Shown: positions 8,525-16,695 of the stretch, one piece after another
How the letters are laid out: every line of letters starts with the position of its first letter
Position numbering within the stretch: position 1 is the first letter of the stretch
NCBI GenBank assembly: GCA_045540295.1
Contig: JAZQGY010000031.1
Coordinates: forward strand, 62,001-126,000
Direction of reading: 5' to 3'
Origin: SIG452 sp045540295
Lineage (GTDB): Bacteria; Bacillota; Clostridia; UMGS1840
DNA length: 64,000 nucleotides
Program-made: the position numbers and the translations under genes
The notes under the pieces: generated by a model
What the model was told of the DNA's origin: nothing
Seen by the model: only the letters and a program-made list of their open reading frames with translations
Databases searched by the model: none

Positions 8525-9319
8525 TCAGCCATCCTCAGATTTTGGTGGCTTTAAATAGCTTTGATACAAGTTCATATGGTCATTCCAGTCATCGGGCGCA
8601 TTCAAGGTAACGCAGATGAGCATTTTCTCACCGTCGGTAGCACAGGACACTAAAGTTCGCCCTGCTTTTTTGGTAAAACCGGTTTTTCCGCCCACAGTGT
8701 TTTCATAATTCCATAACAACTTATTATGATTCTTTAAGTAGCGGACGTTTCCGTCCTCTGACACCAGCTTGGTTTCCTTGGTGCCTGAAATTTTGCGGAA
8801 TACGGGATTTCGCATGGCATAGGCAGTGATTAAAGCCATATCAAAAGCCGTGACCAGATGGTCTTCTCCATCCAGTCCCGAAGGATTCTCAAAATGAGTA
8901 TCACAAGCCCCTACCCGATTGGCAATATCGTTCATTTTATCCACAAATTCTTCATAGCCAAAATGGTGGGCAATGGCATTTGCCGCATCATTTCCTGAAT
9001 GGAGCAACAGCCCGTACAGCAGCTGCTCTAACGTAATATTCTCGCCAGCTTTCAAATACATACTGGACCCCTCGGTACCTGCGGCACGTTTATCAACCGT
9101 TACCGCATCCTTAGGATTGCCCAGCTCCAGTGCAGTAATTGCCGTGACAATTTTGGTGATGGATGCAGGACGCATCCTGACATGCTCGTTATAGCCATAC
9201 AACATTTCGCCGGAATGGGCATCCATCAGGCAGACTGCCTTCGCAGAATAAGAATATCCGTGAATATGGGAGAAAAAAATCACCAACAAACTGATGGCAA
9301 AAATACCCCGTAGTTTCAT
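8525..9319 (-). CDS. dacF: D-alanyl-D-alanine carboxypeptidase (DacF/PBP5-like)
   Basis: Low-molecular-mass penicillin-binding protein (peptidase S11) that trims the terminal D-Ala from peptidoglycan stem peptides. 264 residues with an N-terminal export signal (about 3-22). The three active-site motifs are SITK (in MRPASITKIVTA), SGN (in LHSGNDAANA) and KTG (in VGGKTGFTKKAG). The protein ends shortly after the catalytic domain, without the C-terminal domain and amphipathic anchor of longer PBP5 proteins. The start at 9319 has GGAGG 7 nt upstream; an ATG 18 nt earlier lies within that leader. In this cluster it is usually a sporulation-linked DacF. Confidence 0.88.
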   Translation of the reverse strand: MKLRGIFAISLLVIFFSHIHGYSYSAKAVCLMDAHSGEMLYGYNEHVRMRPASITKIVTAITALELGNPKDAVTVDKRAAGTEGSSMYLKAGENITLEQLLYGLLLHSGNDAANAIAHHFGYEEFVDKMNDIANRVGACDTHFENPSGLDGEDHLVTAFDMALITAYAMRNPVFRKISGTKETKLVSEDGNVRYLKNHNKLLWNYENTVGGKTGFTKKAGRTLVSCATDGEKMLICVTLNAPDDWNDHMNLYQSYLKPPKSEDG

Positions 9320-9373
9320 CCTGTTTCCTCCAATCATCTCTTATTTTAAAGAGATATGAAGAAAACCCTTTCC

Positions 9374-9808
9374 TTATTCCACAATAATTTCGTCATCGTC
9401 AATGAGAATGGTGGTATCTTCATCCGACTCGTCCTGATTTTTTTTGTTGCCGAATTTTTTTAGCACTTTATCAATAATTTCAGGGGCTAAATCAATAATT
9501 TTGTCTAAAGGACTTGCCTGGCTTACGGTAATCATTCTCACATTGCCGTTTGACACAACCAAAAACGCAACGGGAGAAATGGAAATGCCACCGCCTGCTC
9601 CGCCTCCGAAGGACTGCTTGTCCACCGGAACCTTGGAGTCTCCGAAGTTGGAACCGCCGGTTCCAAATCCGTAGGAAACACGGGACACAGGAATAATCAC
9701 CACGCCGTTGTCTGCGTGAATGGGTTCTCCGATAATGGTGTTCACGTCCACCATAGTTTTAATGTTTTTTAAAACAGAGTCCATAAGACCTTCAATTGGA
9801 TGTGACAT
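9374..9808 (-). CDS. ytfJ: Sporulation protein YtfJ (GerW family)
   Basis: Member of the GerW/YtfJ family, made in the forespore and needed for normal germination in Bacillus. 144 residues with the family hallmarks: N-terminal helix HPIEGLMDSVLKNIKTMVDV, the segment TIIGEPI, and the glycine-rich GFGTGGSNFG and FGGGAGGGISISPVAFLVV. The acidic tail (DESDEDTTILIDDDE) is variable in the family. A strong AAAGGAGG site precedes the start. Its neighbour DUF2953 (ytfI position) is 15 nt upstream, as in Bacillus. It supports a spore-forming host or ancestry. Confidence 0.9.
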   Translation of the reverse strand: MSHPIEGLMDSVLKNIKTMVDVNTIIGEPIHADNGVVIIPVSRVSYGFGTGGSNFGDSKVPVDKQSFGGGAGGGISISPVAFLVVSNGNVRMITVSQASPLDKIIDLAPEIIDKVLKKFGNKKNQDESDEDTTILIDDDEIIVE

Positions 9809-9823
9809 CGCACATACCTCCTT

Positions 9824-10432
9824 TTATGAATGTTTGAAGTTTTTATAGAAAATGAGTGCCCCTCTTACCAAATACCAGGGCTTTGTTTTTATTTCCATCG
9901 CAAACTGCAGTTTGAAGACCACGTTGTCGTAGTCCATATCCAGCTTGTAGTACACAGGCTTTTCAAACACTAAAAAGTGCTGCAAAAATCCCGTCACAAC
10001 GCCGGTAAAAGCTTCCACGGCACCGTAGCTCATACCTGTTAAAGCTGCGTCTCCCAACCCGAATTTTCCCATAACGGCAAGCTGAGGGATTCTGATTTTT
10101 CGGGAAAGATAGGAAAGAGTTTTCCCAAGTGCCTCACGGATACGGGTAAAGGTGTTTCGCATTTCCAAAAATTTTTTCATAGTGGATTCTTTGTCTTCCG
10201 CTTTGGGTTCTTCTTTTCCTTTTTTAGCTTTCTTCTCTTTTTTCGGGTTATCTTTCTTTTCTCCAAACGGAATACGAATGCGAATGCCAAGCACTTTTAT
10301 CCGAAGTGTCAGCTGGGTTTCTCCAACAGAGAACAAAACCGACAGCGGACAAAAAAGAATCAATCCTATCAGCACTAATACAATCGCTAAAATAATAAGA
10401 AGCACGGTAAAAATCAAACCAACTGTTTCCAT
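9824..10432 (-). CDS. DUF2953 membrane protein (YtfI-like)
   Basis: 202-residue protein of the DUF2953 family, the usual partner of ytfJ. One N-terminal transmembrane segment (about 5-30) is followed by a beta-rich stretch, a highly charged linker (about 58-85, Lys/Glu-rich) and a C-terminal region with FGLGDAALTGMSYGAVEAF, the most conserved family segment. Biochemical role unknown; gene association suggests sporulation. Its ATG shares one base with the scpB stop (TAATG), so the two are translationally coupled. Confidence 0.8.
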   Translation of the reverse strand: METVGLIFTVLLIILAIVLVLIGLILFCPLSVLFSVGETQLTLRIKVLGIRIRIPFGEKKDNPKKEKKAKKGKEEPKAEDKESTMKKFLEMRNTFTRIREALGKTLSYLSRKIRIPQLAVMGKFGLGDAALTGMSYGAVEAFTGVVTGFLQHFLVFEKPVYYKLDMDYDNVVFKLQFAMEIKTKPWYLVRGALIFYKNFKHS

Positions 10433-11031
10433 TATACCATCTCCTCCTCTGCTATCGGTTCTTCTTCGGGAACAATATCCGAGAAGGACAGGTTATCAGT
10501 GTGATTAATATTCTGAAGTAATTTTAATTCCAGTTTGGGAAGCTCGTCCAGACTTTCTAACCCAAACACCCTTAAAAATTCGCTGGTGGTGCCATAGAGC
10601 ATAGGGCGACCGGGTGCATCCATTCTGCCCCGCTGTTCAATCAGTTCCCGTTCCAACAGGCGCACAATAGAATTATAGCTGTCTACCCCACGGACCGCAT
10701 CCACCATCGCTTTTGTGACAGGTTGGTTATAGGCAATAATGGAAAGGGTTTCCAAAGAAGACTGACTTAAGCCTCTTTGGGCTCTGGTTTCCAGCATTTT
10801 GGCGATATACGGATGATGCTCACTTTTGGACACCATCTGAATGGAATTCTCCAAACGGATGACTTTCATGCCACGGGATTTTTGATTAAAATCCTTCATA
10901 AAAGCACTCACAAGGTCAACCACTTCTTCGTGCGATAATTCCAACACTTCTTCTAATTTTGAAAATTCTGCGGGACTTCCCAAAGCAAATAAAATGCTTT
11001 CTAAAATCCCAAACAGTTCTTCTTTACTCAT
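10432..11031 (-). CDS. scpB: Segregation and condensation protein B
   Basis: Kite subunit of the SMC-ScpAB condensin that compacts and separates newly replicated chromosomes. 199 residues forming two winged-helix domains. Family-specific segments are ILFALGSPAEFSKLEEVL near the start and LSIIAYNQPVTKAMVDAVRGVDS in the second domain. It lies 24 nt downstream of scpA and overlaps the following DUF2953 gene by one base. The C-terminal acidic tail is typical. The call is secure from both sequence and context. Confidence 0.95.
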   Translation of the reverse strand: MSKEELFGILESILFALGSPAEFSKLEEVLELSHEEVVDLVSAFMKDFNQKSRGMKVIRLENSIQMVSKSEHHPYIAKMLETRAQRGLSQSSLETLSIIAYNQPVTKAMVDAVRGVDSYNSIVRLLERELIEQRGRMDAPGRPMLYGTTSEFLRVFGLESLDELPKLELKLLQNINHTDNLSFSDIVPEEEPIAEEEMV

Positions 11032-11055
11032 CTTATTCTTCCTTTAAAATTTTGG

Positions 11056-11775
11056 TCATGATTCCACACTTAAGATAAACTCGCCGTTTCGGCAGGTAAG
11101 CAACAGTTTATTTTCCTTTAGTAAGTCTAAAAGCCCCATAAAAGTTGCTGCAACCTGAGCTCTGGTGGAACAAATTTCCAAAAAAGCTGCCACCAGTTCA
11201 ATTCCTTTTGCATTTTTCACTACCAAAAACAGTTTGTCCGACATTAAGGCAACCGATACTACTTCCCGTTCGATAATGCCTGAAAAAGCGCCTTTATCGG
11301 GAGGAAGCTTGGTTTCAATCCGCATCACCAGCTCTTCTAAAGCTGCGACTAAGTTTTCTTTGGGTAAATCTAATTTGGTATAGCGAATTAATCCTTTAAT
11401 TTTCTCCGTCTGCTTGGTGAAGGTGTATGCCCCCAAGGGTTCCCGTTCCTTTAAATAACAGGAAAGCTCCTTATATTGCTGATAATCCAAAAGCTTCTGC
11501 ATCAGTTCTTTTCTGGGGTCTTCCTCTTCCTCGCTATCTTCTGCGGGAGGCTTGGGCAGAAGCATTTTGGATTTGATGTATAAAAGCTCCGACGCCATTA
11601 CAATAAATTCAGAAGCAATTTCCATATCAAGCTTCTCCATTGCCCGAAGATATGCAATATACTGCTCGGTCAAGGTGAAAATCTCAATGTCGTATATATC
11701 AATTTTATTGGTGCGGATGAGGTGCAGAAGAAGGTCCATCGGCCCTTCAAACTGCTCTAATTTTAACTCTATCAT
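11056..11775 (-). CDS. scpA: Segregation and condensation protein A
   Basis: Kleisin subunit that bridges the SMC heads in the bacterial condensin. 239 residues. The conserved N-terminal segment FEGPMDLLLHLI begins the SMC-neck-binding domain, with YIAYLRAMEKLDMEIASEFIVMASELLYIKSKMLLP next in the family pattern. The C-terminal winged helix ends with VAATFMGLLDLLKENKL. Followed by scpB. The ribosome site is weak (GGGGCAGG), and the gene starts 19 nt after the site-2 protease gene. Confidence 0.95.
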   Translation of the reverse strand: MIELKLEQFEGPMDLLLHLIRTNKIDIYDIEIFTLTEQYIAYLRAMEKLDMEIASEFIVMASELLYIKSKMLLPKPPAEDSEEEEDPRKELMQKLLDYQQYKELSCYLKEREPLGAYTFTKQTEKIKGLIRYTKLDLPKENLVAALEELVMRIETKLPPDKGAFSGIIEREVVSVALMSDKLFLVVKNAKGIELVAAFLEICSTRAQVAATFMGLLDLLKENKLLLTCRNGEFILSVES

Positions 11776-11793
11776 ACAACCTGCCCCAAAATC

Positions 11794-12552
11794 CTACATT
11801 CCTAAAATCAAACGTCCGATTGAGTCCATGATGGGAACACAAACAGACTGAAAAGCATTCAAGATATTGCGAACACCGTTTCCCAGGAGAAAATCAAAGG
11901 AACCGCTGTATACCAACACTAAAAATACCAGCATAATATAGCGTTCATATTGCATCACTTTAAAATAGTAGCGGTCTGGTAAAAAGGCAAACAATACACG
12001 GGAACCGTCCAAGGGCGGAACAGGAATCAGGTTAAACACCGCTAAGCTAACACTATAGTAAGTTAAGAGAATAAAAAACTCTTCTCCGTACAGACAGACT
12101 TTTAATAAAAACTCATTGCTTTGATTGAGGCTCCAAGCGGTGCCAATCATCGCAAAACCAGAAAGCAACATTGCCAGAAATCCGATGACTAAGTTGGTTA
12201 CGGGCCCCATCAGAGCGGTAATTGCCATTCCTTTTTTGGGATCACGGAAATTGGCAGGATTAATGGGCACCGGTTTTAATAACAGCACAAATCCAACCCA
12301 CATTAAAATATCAGATAACTGCGAAACCGTGGGAAATACTTTTCCCACAAATACGCCCAGCAGAATCCAGCCTGCATACATGGGATTAATATGGCGGAAG
12401 GGATTCATAGAAAGACGCCCCATATGCTTTGCGGTGCGATCCCCCATTAAGTAAGCAGTATAGCCGTGAGCAATTTCGTGGGGCAACAGTGCAAACAGCA
12501 GGGTCAGCACAGTAATCAGTGCTGAAATCACAGAATCTATTGTAATATTCAT
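11794..12552 (-). CDS. Site-2 protease family membrane metalloprotease (M50B)
   Basis: Intramembrane zinc protease of the compact S2P family, 252 residues and five to six hydrophobic segments. The zinc ligands are in the first segment (LLPHEIAHGY, an HExxH motif) and in the later NLIPVPPLDGSRVL, the family's third-ligand DG motif. These small M50 proteins commonly precede scpA in Clostridia (ywhC-like); no substrate is established for most of them. The N-terminus lacks a PDZ domain. The start is the only reasonable ATG, with AAAGGA about 13 nt upstream. Confidence 0.88.
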   Translation of the reverse strand: MNITIDSVISALITVLTLLFALLPHEIAHGYTAYLMGDRTAKHMGRLSMNPFRHINPMYAGWILLGVFVGKVFPTVSQLSDILMWVGFVLLLKPVPINPANFRDPKKGMAITALMGPVTNLVIGFLAMLLSGFAMIGTAWSLNQSNEFLLKVCLYGEEFFILLTYYSVSLAVFNLIPVPPLDGSRVLFAFLPDRYYFKVMQYERYIMLVFLVLVYSGSFDFLLGNGVRNILNAFQSVCVPIMDSIGRLILGM

Positions 12553-12704
12553 AAACGAACCAAAATCCTTTCGGGTTGATAGTTTTCACCTATTTTATAT
12601 TGTATCACACCCTCCCCGATTTTGCAATGAAATTTTCCAAAATTATAAGAAAAAACAGTTTTTTTCGGATTCTCTTTTCCTTTTTTTCCAAAATCACAGA
12701 AAAA

Positions 12705-13424
12705 CTAATCATCAATCACGTTTAAAAGGTCATCTTTTAAGCTGCTTTCATCCGTTTCCAAATTGGTGTAGCTATTGGGAACAGAACCCACCACTACAGT
12801 TTCACTCATGGGAACAGTTGTCACAACTTTGGTACCGTAGGAACGGTGACCGGACAACATCAGCGACACATGCATCGACACCCTCACCGTCATGGCATGA
12901 CGAGTCTGATTGATGCCTGCATCCGAAAATTCACTCAGAAGCTCCACAAACACTTCTCCGTAGGGGTAGGCGTCCACCCGAAGATGTGGACCGCGGTTAG
13001 AAAAAATTTCAATGCCGGAAAGATTTCCCAAAGGAATGGAAATCTCCGCATTTTTGGTGGCAGCAATTTTTTCGGAAATTAAAAGAGTCAGTTCCGAACG
13101 GAATCGGTTCATTACCGCTGTGTCTGGCAATACTAAGGTAGGTTCACCCTCTTCTGTTTTTTCTACCCGAAGAAAATTGCTTCCCAAGTATTCTTCCCGA
13201 CTAAGCAATTCTGAAACCGAACGGTGCACCGTTTCCTGACCGATACGATTTGCCTTTGCTTCGCACAAATCCCGAAGAAGTGGAGAAAAAGTATCAGTGT
13301 ACCAGTGAATGCCGCCAAAAATCAATAATCCTATAATAATCACCAAGAAAATACTGCCGCCGTGATGCTTGTGATAACGGTAGCCCGCCTGACTGATCAA
13401 CCGTCGCATCCCCACACCGCTCAT
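12705..13424 (-). CDS. yunB: Sporulation protein YunB
   Basis: YunB is a mother-cell (sigma-E) sporulation protein of Bacillus and Clostridia whose biochemical role is not established. The 239-residue product has one N-terminal transmembrane segment (about 23-43, GGSIFLVIIIGLLIFGG) and a large outer domain. Family landmarks are CEAKANRIGQETVHRSVSELL, SIPLGNLSGIEIFSNRGP, DAGINQTRHAMTVRVSMHVS and the late VPMSETVVVGSVPNSY. AAGGAGG lies 8 nt before the start. It is downstream of the rpoD terminator, so it probably has its own, likely sporulation-specific, promoter. Confidence 0.9.
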   Translation of the reverse strand: MSGVGMRRLISQAGYRYHKHHGGSIFLVIIIGLLIFGGIHWYTDTFSPLLRDLCEAKANRIGQETVHRSVSELLSREEYLGSNFLRVEKTEEGEPTLVLPDTAVMNRFRSELTLLISEKIAATKNAEISIPLGNLSGIEIFSNRGPHLRVDAYPYGEVFVELLSEFSDAGINQTRHAMTVRVSMHVSLMLSGHRSYGTKVVTTVPMSETVVVGSVPNSYTNLETDESSLKDDLLNVIDD

Positions 13425-13481
13425 AACATCCCCTCCTTCCTATCAGTTTATGAAAGTTTGGAAAGTTTGATACAGCAAAAC

Positions 13482-13515
13482 AAAAAAGCCTGTTCTTTTT
13501 CGCAACAGGCTTTTT
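13482..13515 (-). terminator. Terminator of dnaG-rpoD operon
   Basis: Arms AAAAAAGCCTGTT and AACAGGCTTTTT around a 9-nt loop. On the minus strand a T-run follows, 25 nt after the rpoD stop. Confidence 0.9.
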
Positions 13516-13539
13516 CGGACAATATTTGTCTTAGGAGTA

Positions 13540-14628
13540 TTAATCGAGATAATCTTTCAGTTTTTTACTTCTGGAAGGATGCCGTAATTTACGGAGCGCT
13601 TTCGCTTCAATCTGACGGATTCTTTCACGGGTTACATTAAATTCTTTTCCAACTTCTTCTAAGGTTCTCATTCTGCCGTCATCCAGACCGAAACGCAGTT
13701 TTAAAACGCGGGATTCTCTGGGGGTTAAAGTGTCTAATACAGAGGTTAACTGTTCACGCAGCAGCATATAGGTTGCAGAGTCTGCAGGAGCAGGTGCGGA
13801 TTCATCCTGGATAAAGTCGCCCAAATGGCTATCTTCTTCTTCCCCGATGGGAGTTTCCAAGGAAACAGGGTCCTGAGCAATCTTTTGAATTTCACGCACA
13901 CGTTCCACGGTGGTGCCCAAAGCTTTTGCCAATTCGTCATGAGTAGGTTCTCTGCCTAATTCCTGAAGCAGCTGACGGGTTACTCTTAAGAGCTTATTGA
14001 TGGTTTCCACCATATGCACAGGAATACGGATGGTTCTTGCCTGGTCTGCAATAGCTCTGGTAATAGACTGACGAATCCACCAGGTAGCATAAGTAGAAAA
14101 CTTATAGCCTTTGCGGTAATCAAATTTTTCTACCGCTTTGATGAGCCCTAAATTTCCTTCCTGAATCAGGTCTAAAAACAGCATGCCACGACCTACATAA
14201 CGTTTTGCAATACTAACTACCAAACGCAGGTTTGCTTCTGCCAGCTGACGTTCTGCTTCTTTGTCGCCTTCCGACATCCGTTCTGCCAGTTTCAGTTCGT
14301 CTTCGGTGTGCAAAAGAGGCACTTTTCCGATTTCCTTCAAATACATTCTTACAGGGTCATCTATGGAAATGCCTTCAGCGTTTAAGACAATGTTCATCTC
14401 GGTTTCATCAGGAAACTCTATGTCCACCGCATCTTCAAAATCTTCGTCGCCCACAATTTCCACGCCCATTTTTTCCAGACGCTCATAAATTTTTTCAATA
14501 TCATTTACCGAAACGTCAATCTGGTCCAAACGGACATTCAGCTCGTTTAACGTAATTTTACCCTGTTTTTTCGCAAATTCCATCAATTCCTTGATGACTT
14601 GCTTTTTATTCTCTGTAACTTCAGACAT
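13540..14628 (-). CDS. rpoD: RNA polymerase primary sigma factor
   Basis: Housekeeping sigma-70 (SigA) that directs RNA polymerase to the TTGACA/TATAAT promoters seen across this window. 362 residues, the short Gram-positive form. Region 1.1 is at the N-terminus, region 1.2 starts around DDPVRMYLKEIG, region 2 holds the -10-reading helix (YKFSTYATWWIRQSITRAIA), and region 4 has the -35-reading helix (FNVTRERIRQIEAKALRKLR). It follows dnaG by 28 nt, the classic macromolecular-synthesis pairing, and ends at a strong terminator. Confidence 0.97.
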   Translation of the reverse strand: MSEVTENKKQVIKELMEFAKKQGKITLNELNVRLDQIDVSVNDIEKIYERLEKMGVEIVGDEDFEDAVDIEFPDETEMNIVLNAEGISIDDPVRMYLKEIGKVPLLHTEDELKLAERMSEGDKEAERQLAEANLRLVVSIAKRYVGRGMLFLDLIQEGNLGLIKAVEKFDYRKGYKFSTYATWWIRQSITRAIADQARTIRIPVHMVETINKLLRVTRQLLQELGREPTHDELAKALGTTVERVREIQKIAQDPVSLETPIGEEEDSHLGDFIQDESAPAPADSATYMLLREQLTSVLDTLTPRESRVLKLRFGLDDGRMRTLEEVGKEFNVTRERIRQIEAKALRKLRHPSRSKKLKDYLD

Positions 14629-14656
14629 CTTTGTAACCTCTTTTCTAAGAATCCTT

Positions 14657-16372
14657 CTACTTATTCTTATCGTTCTTTTCCTTTAGTTTTTTGGTATATT
14701 CCAGTAATTTTAACATATCGTCCCGATCATCATCGGAAAAGGAAATTGCTTCCGTTTCATGTTCGATTTTTTGGAGCAGGGAATCTAAGTAAATATAAAA
14801 ATCGATAAACGGCTCTTTTTCCATAAAAATTTCGCTGGCTTCTTTTGCTTCCTCCCGATCCAAGTTCCCGATAATCATTGCCACATCCGGCTTCTCGGCA
14901 TCATCTGTCAGGCGGCAAAAGATTTCATAAATCTTTTTATGAAGCTCTTCCTTAAAATAGTCTGCCTTGATTTTTTCCCGAATCTTCGGAAAATGCAACG
15001 GGTTTTCAACCACCAGCTTCAGTAACGATTGTGACACACTTTTTTTCCGTAGCATTGCTAACTCCATGGCATCCGCATTGGTCTCCAATTTGCGATGTTT
15101 CTGAGCCTGTTTAACCTGTGCTAAAATAGAATCGTAACTGATTTTGGTGAGTTCTGCCACTTTCTTGGCATACACCTCAAGCTCCAGCTTATTATAAATA
15201 TTCTTTAAAATGTTAATCGCTTTTTTGGTGTATTCAATCCGTTCTTCATCATCGGAAAAACCGCCTTTGGGATAAATTCCCGACAGTTCGTAATCCACAC
15301 CGCTTAAAGAACTTGCAATAGCGGTGCGATAAGCTTCCGGTCCAAACTTTTTAATCAACTCATCCGGATCTTTGGCACCGGAGTATTTTAAGATACGGAC
15401 CCCAAGACCGTCTTTTTTTAAGATATCCACCGCTTTTCTGGTGGCATTCTGCCCGGCTCCGTCGCTGTCGAAGGAAATAATCACTCGATTGGTAAACCGC
15501 TTCAATAAGCGGGAATGATCTTCACAAAACGCTGTACCCAAAGACGCCACTGCATTTTGAAAACCTGCCTGATACAAGGCTATAACGTCCATATAGCCTT
15601 CCGCTAAGATGATGTAGTCCTCCGAGGTGTTCTTGGCAAGATTCAAACTAAATAGATTCTGCCGTTTGGAAAAAATCGGGGTTTCGCCGGTGTTTAGGTA
15701 TTTCGGGAGAGCGTCTCCCATTACCCGTCCGCCGAAAGCAATCACATTGCCTCGTAAATCCATTACCGGAAAGATTACCCGATCCCGAAAGAAGTCAAAG
15801 ATTCTTCCGTTTTTACTAAGACACAGACCGCTTTTTACAATATCATCATCCGAAAAGCCGTTTTTCTTCAAAGTTTGATACATAAAGTTCCACTCATTGG
15901 GCGCATAACCCAAACCGTAAGTCTTTATGGTATCATCCGAAAGTCCCCGGGAGCGAAGATACGAAAGTGCGCTTCGTCCTATTTCGCTGTTCAAACAGCG
16001 GAAATAGGTTCTTCCGGCGATTTTATTCATTTCACGGATGTTTCGTTTTAAGCGACTGTATTCACTGACTTCGTCTTTTTCTTCGGGAAGGGGAATCCCT
16101 GCCCGCTGTGCCAGAAACTTAACCGCCTCCACGAAATCCAGATTCTCAATATGCTCAATGAAATGAATCACTGTGCCTCCTGCACCACAGCCAAAACAGT
16201 GATACAGCTGCATCTGGGGATTGACGAAAAAGGAGGGCGTTTTTTCCGAATGAAAGGGACATAGCCCAATGTATCGGTTGCCGCTGCGTCTTAAGTTTAC
16301 GTAAGAGGAAATCACATCCACGATGTCATTTTTCTCTTTGACTTCATTCAGGTACTCTTCTTCAAAGTACAA
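14657..16372 (-). CDS. dnaG: DNA primase
   Basis: Synthesises RNA primers at the replication fork. 571 residues. The N-terminal CHC2 zinc domain shows CPFHSEKTPSF and HCFGCGAGG; the TOPRIM catalytic core shows LAEGYMDVIALYQAG and SFDSDGAGQNA. The C-terminal helicase-binding domain is present but weakly conserved. The frame opens with TTG at 16372; AAAGGAG lies about 11 nt upstream, and the nearby ATG is out of frame and stops at once, so TTG is the likely start. It is the first gene of the dnaG-rpoD operon. Confidence 0.96.
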   Translation of the reverse strand: MYFEEEYLNEVKEKNDIVDVISSYVNLRRSGNRYIGLCPFHSEKTPSFFVNPQMQLYHCFGCGAGGTVIHFIEHIENLDFVEAVKFLAQRAGIPLPEEKDEVSEYSRLKRNIREMNKIAGRTYFRCLNSEIGRSALSYLRSRGLSDDTIKTYGLGYAPNEWNFMYQTLKKNGFSDDDIVKSGLCLSKNGRIFDFFRDRVIFPVMDLRGNVIAFGGRVMGDALPKYLNTGETPIFSKRQNLFSLNLAKNTSEDYIILAEGYMDVIALYQAGFQNAVASLGTAFCEDHSRLLKRFTNRVIISFDSDGAGQNATRKAVDILKKDGLGVRILKYSGAKDPDELIKKFGPEAYRTAIASSLSGVDYELSGIYPKGGFSDDEERIEYTKKAINILKNIYNKLELEVYAKKVAELTKISYDSILAQVKQAQKHRKLETNADAMELAMLRKKSVSQSLLKLVVENPLHFPKIREKIKADYFKEELHKKIYEIFCRLTDDAEKPDVAMIIGNLDREEAKEASEIFMEKEPFIDFYIYLDSLLQKIEHETEAISFSDDDRDDMLKLLEYTKKLKEKNDKNK

Positions 16373-16591
16373 TCGGCATCACGCTCCTTTCCACCCTTTC
16401 GGGTTCCTTCATTAGTTTAATTCGACACAAACACGTTTTTTCCTTTTTTTTAAAAGTTTTTTTGAATTTTTTTTGGAAAAGTTTGAATGTTTTGTGAAAG
16501 ATTTTTGTAAAAGAGTAATTATTTGGAACTTTTTTATGAGAAAACAGTCGAACTGTAACAAAGATGAAACAGAAAATTATTGGGGTTTCAC

Positions 16592-16620
16592 TTGAATTTT
16601 GGGGGATATTATGTTATACT
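16592..16620 (+). promoter_or_regulatory. Sigma-A promoter of the class A PBP gene
   Basis: TTGAAT, a 17-nt spacer and TATACT. The gap 16373-16695 is otherwise AT-rich; I see no gene in it. Confidence 0.75.
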
Positions 16621-16695
16621 ATACTCGAAGCAACCTTGAAATTCAACACATCATCCCACTTATGATTGATAAAAGAACCAAACGAGGTGACTTTT